NCBI GenBank assembly: GCA_030762935.1
Contig: CM060882.1
Span: 23,565,001 to 23,629,000 of the forward strand
Direction of reading: 5' to 3'
Source of the DNA: Hymenopus coronatus
Lineage: Eukaryota; Arthropoda; Insecta; Mantodea; Hymenopodidae
DNA length: 64,000 nt
Shown: one piece after another, positions 49,401 through 59,600 of the stretch
Layout: the number at the start of each line of letters is the position of its first letter
Position numbering within the stretch: position 1 is the stretch's first letter
Translations under genes and position numbers: made by a program
Notes under the pieces: model-generated
The model's input: the letters and a program-made list of their open reading frames with translations, nothing else
Databases searched by the model: none
Told to the model about the DNA's origin: nothing

Positions 49401-52400
49401 GTGGTGCTGTTCTATCTGGTGGCCCTCAGCTTGGACTATTGTCATACATGCAACTTCCACTGGAGCTAACTACTACGAGGGTATATTAAAAAGTAATGGG
49501 AATTATTTTTTTCTGTTTAAACACTCGTCCTTCAAAATTCATCAATCATGGTCACAGAGAGGTCTGACCTTGACTGATGCTGGAACATGTGCAACACTGT
49601 ACGTGCACTGTTCAGTTTGTCTGAGGGAGGCATTGTTGTGTAAGCATGTGTTTCAGTGACCAAACATGGATTTCAGTTAGAACTATGAGCGGCAATTCGG
49701 TTTTGTGTTCTTCTGAAAAAATATGGAACTGAAATGTTGCAAATGATACAGGAAGTATATGGAGACAAAGCTTTATCAAAAGCATCTGTGTTTGAATGGC
49801 ATAAATAATTTCAAGATGGTGAAAAAAGCAAAGGTGCAACCAAGTGCAGGGAAAGTCGTACATACATCTCATGTTTTTCAGCAAAATTGGGGTAATTTGG
49901 TTCCTAAACAACCACTGTAACTGCTCTACTACAGTAATGTCCCTAAAGGATCACTCAAGAGGAAAATGGCTGCCTTTCTCCCAATGGATGGATCCTCTAT
50001 CTGGACAATACCCCTGCTCATCGAGCATGACAACACAAGAGGCAATCACTCAACTAGGTATCAACCACCCACCATTTCTACCTGTTTCCACAAGTGAAAA
50101 AATATCTTTGTTGGCGCCATCTTCAACCTGATATAGAACTAAATAGTGTTATTTTGGATGTACTGAACAGGATGTCAAACAAGGGCTTCTCTGAGTGTTT
50201 GAAAGGTGGATAGAACATTGAAACCATTGCGTAGTCTTAGAAGGAGGTTATTTTGAAAGTTTGTAATTAAATTTGAATAAAAAAAATCATGGTGTCCAAA
50301 AAAATGTTTCCCATTACTTTTTTATACCTCTTGTATGAAGTATACACAGAGGCTATTTATTCCATTCCTCATGGCTTTCCAGACAACATCCACAGTTGGT
50401 CAACTGCTTCCAAGGGCCCTTTTGCATAATCCATCGGTGATGTATCAGGCGATTTAACAGGGATGTCATGTTGTATTTGCATTTGTCTGTCTATGTGCTC
50501 CAAGAAATTGCCAGTTGGAGCAGATATATGGCTTGATGCTTTATCCATATGCAGCCACATTTTATTTGCATCTGCACCACAGAGAGCAGGGATTTCTGTG
50601 GGGAAAATTGGTGTCAGAATGTTAGTCTGATAATAAGCCAAGTTGATTTTAACATTTTTATGCATACAGTAAAAGGCTAATTTGCTATTGTAGATGTACC
50701 TTGCTATTACCATATACCAACATTCAAAATTTGTTTCTCCGCTATGTCAGTTCTCCCCTGGTTTGTTGCAGTCACTTAGTTAATCATATCTCATCTGAAG
50801 TGGCAACAAACTTCCACTTTCACCAGCTAGGCATCACTCATACAGCTTTGTGCTGTTATTAGCATGTTTTGCAATGCATCTAGGCAACGTCTTATATATC
50901 CGGCTCTTTCAGCACTTTTATAGATTCCAATCCCTGTTGATTATGGTGTTCACAGTAGTGATGATGAGAAACTAAGTGGCCTAGAGGTCTAGCACTTAGG
51001 CTCTGCCTCATAAACTGGGCTTCAATCAAGTCCAATGGTCCCAATAAATGGATGTCATGTCCCTGATATGTTCACAATAGTAACAGATATTCCTAATTTA
51101 AACGCAATTGAATTATCTCTGGGGTGTGACTGGTGGCCAGTCGTGGATTTGCCTGTTTCTTGCCCTTTGGAATAAGTTAAGCATGCATGAGAACCCTTTC
51201 TTTGATACAGTAAACCCATGCCTCTTGCACTTCTTAATAATCTCGGAATATAAGTATTTTGCATCAGAAAGGGCAGTAATGCACCCTTCTCAAAATGGCT
51301 TGATTTGATGCAGCAGGAACGAGAGCATGCATTTGAACAAATGCAGTGATACACTGCACTTTCGTTTGGTTCTGCATGTTTCATCACAGAGCTAGTGTAC
51401 TCATTCAAACTTGTTACCATAGATTGCAAACAGTCTTCTGTATTTTGCAGTATGTAAAGTAAAATAAGATTGGACTTAACTTACAATCTTGTCTTAGTCC
51501 TTTTTCTTGGTATATTTCTCTGGTTACTGCCCCTTTTTCATATTTTACACAAAAGATTCTTTAATATAATAGTGTTAAAAACAACTCAATAATTAGAACA
51601 AATGATTAGTGAACATCACTGTCACAAAGTCCACCATATCTAATTATAATTGTAAGTCTTCTACAATTTTTATCAACCTGCTGTACATTTACCATTAGCC
51701 TGTGAATATATTCTAGCTATATTGTCATTTGTAATAAATAGCCCAGAAAAGTTTACAAAAAAAGCAAATATTCATAACAAAGAGACCAGACATAGACAGG
51801 ACGTATATAGACCAACAAATAATTTGCAGTTATTCCAAAAAGGGTTCTACTACAAAGGAGTAGTTTTATTTAACCCACTTCCCTCTCCTATAAAAATATT
51901 GCACATGAACAAAAACAAATTTAGATCAGAATTAAAAAGATACCTTATTACTCAAACCTTCTATACAGAGGCGGATTTTATTCAATCAAAAAATACTGGT
52001 AGTAATGTAACATTGTAAATATAATAAATATTAATATATTAATATTCTAAGAATGCATGTGTACTAGCAGGTTTTTGGAAACAAGACATGTAATTGTAAA
52101 TTATACAAAACTGACTCCTTTGAAAATTCATTGTCAGAGTTATTATTTGTAAATAAATGTATTAATAAGTATGAATAAATATAATTCTTGACATTATCTA
52201 TATCCTAGAGTTTGGGCATAGAGTCTAGTCTCAAAATAGGATATACAGATTGCAATGTTATGTAAGTATGTACATGTTCAAGTGTAAATATTTTGAGTTT
52301 TGATGGCATTGTTTCTGTAACCTTGTGTTGCAGATTTGTATATAGACACAACAGGATATGCCTTCACACTGCCTGTCTTCAAGTTTGTTGGGGGCTGTAG

Positions 52401-53584
52401 AACAGCTAGTTACACCCACTATCCAACAATAACTAGCGACATGATGAGGCGAGTGTCTGGTCACATGGCTGCCCATAATAATCGTCCATATGTGGCTCGC
52501 AGTCCCTTCCTCACTGCTGGCAAGTTACTGTACTACAGACTGTTTGCATGGGTAAGTGGCACCCTAAATGTATGTGTCAGAGTAATATAATGCATGGACT
52601 CAGTTGAAAACAATTTGATAAACCTTTTGACTTGTATAGTTTTAAGTTAATACTAAGCCATTCGTGGGTCCCAGGTATAACCTTACAGTACAAGATGAAC
52701 AAAGATGAATATCTTGTAGAATAATTAATTATATAGCCACAATTATGCATGCAACCTTTCTTGGACACTTCATTCGGAAGGCTTCACACAATTTTGGAAG
52801 CAAAGCAACAACATTGACATGCTACTTTCATTGATTCACAACATTGCAGAAAGACAGGTGGCAGAACTCTCTTTTCTTCTCCTCAGCCGTTGGCTGTTTT
52901 TGGGGTGTTTGTTATTAGTTTCAGTTGTAAAATACTTAAAACTTTTCTCATACGGAAACTCCTGGCCATGCAACAAATTGCATTTCAAATCCATAGCAAC
53001 CCATTTTAAAACATTTAGCCCCTAGGGTAATGCCTTATTTCCCTTCTACTTATAAGGAACTAAGTAATAAGACCGTTTTTGCTAATGTTTATCTCGATTA
53101 CATGAAGCATGAAGTTTATAGAAGAATAAACCTATTAAAAATAATTTGTTACAGAGATGTAGAGAAAGTCATGTGAAAGGACATCAGGTTTTTTCCCCGG
53201 TGATGTAGGCATCCAAGGAAAATAAAAATGAAGAGAGAAAAATTTAATCTTTTTTTATAAGTGCATTCATTGAATACTTTTTAAACACCCATGTATGCAA
53301 GGCTTTAGATATTATTAGTGGAGCATTCTACATTGTAAATAATTTTTTTCTTGCCAAACTTGCGCTTTTAAGAGTGAAAGCTGAGACACAGCTAGTTTTA
53401 TTTTCAATCTACTTTACTAAACTAAATCCCAGTTTGAAATTGGTCCCTTGTGAGCATTAATTATATATAATTACCAAAACATACTATTTTTATGAAACAT
53501 TTGATTTGCAGACATTCTTATTTCTTAAAGTTGCTTCACAAATCGAAATTCTAACGTTACTCATTGCACTTTATAAGCTACTAG

Positions 53585-53641
<57 letters not shown>

Positions 53642-56600
53642 CTTAAATCAAGAAGTAAATAAAGTTAAGTGTTACAAGGGTGAACTGATATAAAGAAGCC
53701 ACTATAACAATTTACAAATTCAAGCTTGTGAAATCATGTATTATGAATTTTGCAGCTTTATGGTTGGATGGGAAGATGCTCAGACATTGTAATGGTGAAC
53801 TCAAGTTGGACAGAAGAACATATTGTAGAATTATGGAAATGTCCACTTAAGACTCATAGAGTTTACCCTCCTTGTGATGTTGAGGAGCTAAAGAAAATGC
53901 CTCTTCTCTCTGAAGAACAAGGTAAAAGATCAACACTTGTATTATGTCCTAAATTTTATTACTGATTTAGAAGTACTCTTATCCTGTGATACAAAATATG
54001 TGTTTGTTTTCAGATAATGTAGAATTAAATAAAGAACAGAACAACAACCTGATCAAGATCATATCAGTGGGACAGTTTAGGCCAGAGAAGGATCATCCGC
54101 TGCAGCTACGTGCTATGTATGAACTAAGACAGCTAGTGTCTGAGGAACTCTGGGACAAAGTAAGCATTTTTTTTTTTTTATATGTTTTATAAATTTGTTG
54201 AGTTGGTCTTTTAACACTACGTCACTTACATTGTTATTATGAGGGACTAGTTTCGAAAGCCTATGCTTTCATTTTCAACCTCACGGGTCCAACTACCATT
54301 GCTGGCTGCATTTGCTTGTACTCTCATCTCTGGTGGCGAAATGATGAACTTCTTAACTAAGCTGTCTACTGGCGGGATTTCAAAGTTTATTAGCCGATCT
54401 TTGTTTTTCCATATGAGGATGTTTTCCCAGGTTTTGAGTTCATTGTGGCCTGACATGGTTTTAAGCAATTTTGGATTTGGATCTAGATTGTCGTTTTCTT
54501 TCCAAAAGTGAAATGCTACTGCCGATTTGTCTTCTTGTTTCAATTTTAGGTTTCTAAAGTGCTCTTTGGATCTGATTTTTAAACTTCTTTTGGTTTGTCC
54601 TATGTAGAACTTTTCACAAATTGTGCATTTAATTTGATATATTCCTGACCTATTTTCTGGTGGAATTTCATCTTTTATTTTTGAATTCAGTAATTTTATG
54701 ACAGAAAATCTGTTTATTGGAGCCAGGGTGATGTCTTGTTCTTTGAAGATTTTTTTGAATTTTCTAAATGCTTGGGGGTGGTAAGTGAATTTTTTGAATG
54801 TGTTGATATTGTTTTTTTCCTGCTGTTAGGGTAGTTATTTCTTTTATGGTTTTTTTCTGCTTTGCTTTGTTTAGTTTCTTGTACACAAGGTTCTTGCTGT
54901 ATCCATTTTGTTCTGCTGTTTGAATTATGGTTTTTAACTCTTTGTTGAATTCGGTTGTGCTCATAGGTACATTTACTAATCTATGTGTGAGGCTATTTAT
55001 TATTGCATGTTTGTGTGGTAATGGGTTGTAGCTTTCATTTTTAATGTAACTTTCTGATTGAGTTGGTTTTCTGTAGATTCCAAAGTTTACTTTTGTGTCG
55101 TTTCTGATGATTCTTAGGTCTAAGAATGGGAGTTCTCCATTGGTTTCTGTTTCCATTGTGAATTTTATTGTTTTTTCCTGTATGTTTAATAATTTTATGG
55201 CATCATCTAAATGTCTACTTCGTACTATTGCAAATATGTCGTCAACATAGCGGTACCATACTTTGAAAATCCATGGGAATGCTTTCTTCATGTGCGTTTT
55301 GAATTTGCTCATAAATAAATTTGCCAAAAATGGAGATAGGGGGTTGCCCATAGAGAGTCCTGATTTTTGCCTGTAATATTTACTATTGGAGGTGAAGTAG
55401 TTTTGTTCAATGCACAAACTTGTTAGCTGTATGTAATCTTCTACTTCTGCAGGTTCTATTTCTGCTGTATTTAGCCAGTTTTTTTAATAGGTCTTGCAGT
55501 TTTGTGTTGGGATGCTAGGGTATAGTGCTGTAACATCAAATGAAACTAAGGTGTCTTCTGTGTCTATTTTTAGATCTTTGATTTTTTCAACTAATTCCAA
55601 AGAGTTTGCTAGATTGGAACTTTCAAATTTTGGAAACCAATCAAATTTATTCAATAACCATTTTGCAAATTTATATGTTGGAGAATTTGTGGCCTACCAA
55701 AAATTCACAAAACAGGAAAAACAACAATGAGACCAATCACCAGTAGTATTGATTCTCCAACATATAAATTAGCAAAATGGTTATTGAATAAATTTGATTC
55801 GTTTCCAAAATTTGAAAGTTCCAATCTAGCAAACTCTTTGGAATTAGTTGAAAAAATCAAAGATCTAAAAATAGACACAGAAGACACCTTAGTTTCATTT
55901 GATGTTACAGCACTATACCCTAGCATCCCAACACAAAACTGCAAGACCTATTAAAAAACTGGCTAAATACAGCAGAAATAGAACCTGCAGAAGTAGAAGA
56001 TTACATACAGCTAACAAGTTTGTGCATTGAACAAAACTACTTCACCTTCAATAGTAAATATTACAGGCAAAAATCAGGACTCTCTATGGGCAACCCCCTA
56101 TCTCCATTTTTGGCAAATTTATTTATGAGCAAATTCAAAACGCACATGAAGAAAGCATTCCCATGGATTTTCAAAGTATGGTACCGCTATGTTGACGACA
56201 TATTTGCAATAGTACGAAGTAGACATTTAGATGATGCCATAAAATTATTAAACATACAGGAAAAAACAATAAAATTCACAATGGAAACAGAAACCAATGG
56301 AGAACTCCCATTCTTAGACCTAAGAATCATCAGAAACAACACAAAAGTAAACTTTGGAATCTACAGAAAACCAACTCAATCAGAAAGTTACATTAAAAAT
56401 GAAAGCTACAACCCATTACCACACAAACATGCAATAATAAATAGCCTCACACATAGATTAGTAAATGTACCTATGAGCACAACCGAATTCAACAAAGAGT
56501 TAAAAACCATAATTCAAACAGCAGAACAAAATGGATACAGCAAGAACCTTGTGTACAAGAAACTAAACAAAGCAAAGCAGAAAAAAACCATAAAAGAAAT

Positions 56601-59600
56601 AACTACCCTAACAGCAGGAAAAAACAATATCAACACATTCAAAAAATTCACTTACCACCCCCAAGCATTTAGAAAATTCAAAAAAATCTTCAAAGAACAA
56701 GACATCACCCTGGCTCCAATAAACAGATTTTCTGCCATAAAATTACCGAATTCAAAAATAAAAGATGAAATTCCACCAGAAAATAGGTATCAAATTAAAT
56801 GCACAAATTGTGAAAAGTTCTACATAGGACAAACCAAAAGAAGTTTAAAAATCAGATCCAAAGAGCACTTTAGAAACCTAAAATTGAAACAAGAAGACAA
56901 ATCGGCAGTAGCATTTCACTTTTGGAAAGAAAACCACAATCTAGATCCAAATCCAAAATTGCTTAAAACCATGTCAGGCCAAAATGAACTCAAAACCTGG
57001 GAAAACATCCTCATATGGAAAAACAAAGATCGGCTAATAAACTTTGAAATCCCGCCAGTAGACAGCTTAGTTAAGAAGTTCATCATTTCGCCACCAGAGA
57101 AGAGAGTACAAGCAAATGCAGCCAGCAATGGTGAGGTTGAAAATGAAAGCATAGGCTTTCGAAACTAGTCCCTCATAATAACAATGTAAGTGACATAGTG
57201 TTAAAAAATCAACTCAACAAATTAATAAAACATATATTTCAATTGTACCTATGTCTGTACTAAGAAAATCTCAGTATAGCGAAAGTAAGGAATTTCCCTT
57301 AATACGAGGATCACTCTAAAATTTTGAAAATGCACAACAATGATTTGTGGTAAGCCAAAGCAGCTTTTCCTAACTTCAGCTTGAAATTCAAATGGCAATA
57401 TGTGCAGGTTTGGGTGCACTCCAACAATGCACATCATCAGCACTGTATGTGTGTATAGCAGGTCATATGCTAGGATGGATCTCAAGTGAGAGCATTTCCT
57501 TGCTATGATTTTTTATGACTTTGAAGTCAGTTTAGGAGAGAAAGAATACCTTGAAAGATGGTATCATGCATTTGGAGATTGGGCCCTTTACAATCTGCCA
57601 TTTATCAATGGGTTGCAGAGTTTAGAAGAGGAAGACCTGGTAGGACAGCTGGCTACAGCAATCATGGATGAAAATTTATTTTTATTTATTCATCCTTTGA
57701 AACATGTACATGTTATTGGACACGTCAAGTTTAAAACAGAAAAAATATATATATATATATATATATATGGATACAATAAATGCAGCCACATCAATAACAT
57801 TAATGAAAAATATTTGCATATGTCATAAGAATACCTTGCAGACCTAGATTTATTATGGCATTTATGCAAAAACAAGAGTTTTTATACAGCAAAAGTAAAA
57901 TAATAAACATAGCACATAACACATTCACAATGAACTACTTAACTAAACAATTTAAAAAAATTGATTAACTGATTAAGAACATCATTTTGCCATTGAGTAT
58001 ATTGAAAAATGGAGCTCAGCATTTTATTTAGATTTTAAATATTCTGTTGCTTTCAGCGACTTAGTTGTAGGTACATCATATTGATTACATACATAATATT
58101 GATTAAATTCCTCAACTGAATGAAATTGGTTAGAAAGCAAGAATTTATTTAATTTCATTTTTGATTTTTTTAACAGACTAGATGGTAATTATAGTTTTAA
58201 GCTATTATGACTTTTCAAATAGTTTAGTTTTCTGAGTAGGATGTACAATTTATTTTTATTCTGTGTGTTATGAGAAAGGTAATGAAAGCAGAGCGCATGT
58301 TGTGGGATCATCATTGCATGTATGATCAGATTCAAGAAGCCCTAAATATTGGATCAGCAACATGAAAACAATCCTGAAAGAAAAACTAAACATCCTTGAC
58401 ATCACTTGAGGGTGAATTTCACATGAATTTGTTATCTTACAATGGCATAAGCCTCTCAAACAGTACAGGCCAGATATTCAGGCCTTACATCTCAAGTCAA
58501 ATAAAAAAATCTGATATGATCCATTCATATGACTTTCTCTACATCTCTGTAGCGATTATTGTTAACAAGCGTATGCTTCTATTTACTTCATGCTAATCGA
58601 GAAAAAATTTGCAGCAATAGTCTTATTTCTTGCTTTCTTGTAAGTAGAAGTGAAATAAGGGAGTACCATACATTAAAGTGATAGTCAAAAGCTGGCTGCT
58701 ATATGACTGAAGTTCCTTTGTTTGTATGGACAGCAGTTGACAAATTCCTGCATGAGAAAAGTATAAAATTTTTAATGCTGAAACCAATAACAAGGAATAT
58801 CTCAAAAACAATCATCTCTATGAAAAAAATTCATACAACATAAATTGTGTGTTTTATCGTGATCTACAGTTTTTGTATAGAAAGTTTTTGTCTATGGTTT
58901 ACCAGTTATGCAAAATTCAATAAAAATCAAGAGGTCTTTAGAGGGTATTCCCAGAAAATTCAAGATATATATTTTATTTGGCATGTAAATATCTTAAATA
59001 TAAGAGATTTTTATCAAAATCATCAGAGCCATTTTTGAGAAAATGAAAATTTTCAAACCTTTTGAAAAGTATAGTTTGGGGTGGGGGATTTTCTTGAAAA
59101 TCTTCATGTGGCATCCTTGAAAGATACCAAACATAAATACCAAGTTTGGTATTTAATGCCCTTTTTGTTTTTGAGCTGTGTTGTCCACACACACACACAC
59201 ACGCATGCCCGCCCGCCCCTGTGCACAGGCCTTTTTCCAAAAATGCTTTTTTTGGATTCAGGGAGACCCAAAACATGTATTTCCAGTGAAATCTCAGTAC
59301 CAAATTTTTGGGTGGAGTGCAATACCTTCTCTATACACTATTTACTATTGTTTACACTCACTGCAATGTATAATAACCTCACTTTTTCTTGAAATTTTCT
59401 GGCATCTTGCATGCCCGTGACAAAGCATTTGAATTTGATACATAGCCAACGTTACTTAAATGGTTTTTGTAGAGGATTAGAATAATTCAAAGAAGCTGCG
59501 AGCAAAAGTAGACTACTCAGTCAACAAGTTGGAGACATTTAAATGTGATTATCTAGTTAACGATGTACTTAATTACAAATAAGTATTAGCTTTCATTTAT

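Larger units (their letters stand above)
54179..57236. mobile_element. Inverted pair of Penelope-like elements forming a ~3 kb palindrome
   Basis: Left arm 54179-55686 and right arm 55752-57236 are near-identical inverted copies (about 1.5 kb each) around a 65-bp spacer. Outer ends match as well: AAATTTGTTGAGTTG on the left, and CAACTCAACAAATT on the right. Both arms carry the Penelope-like coding region toward the centre and the terminal repeat outside, so the protein ends point outward. The left copy is 5'-truncated relative to the right; the spacer belongs to the right copy's frame. Such inverted tandem insertion with a truncated partner is known for Penelope-like elements. It sits in ALG11 intron 7. 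Confidence 0.85.

Noticed and set aside
51055..51429. 124-codon minus frame as a gene or transposase N-terminus
   Set aside because: No motif of any known transposase or other family could be recognised, and the frame sits in repeat-rich intron sequence.
55494..55730. Plus- and minus-strand frames sharing the same peptide around 55.5-55.9 kb
   Set aside because: They are antisense readings of the two inverted Penelope-like arms, not separate genes.
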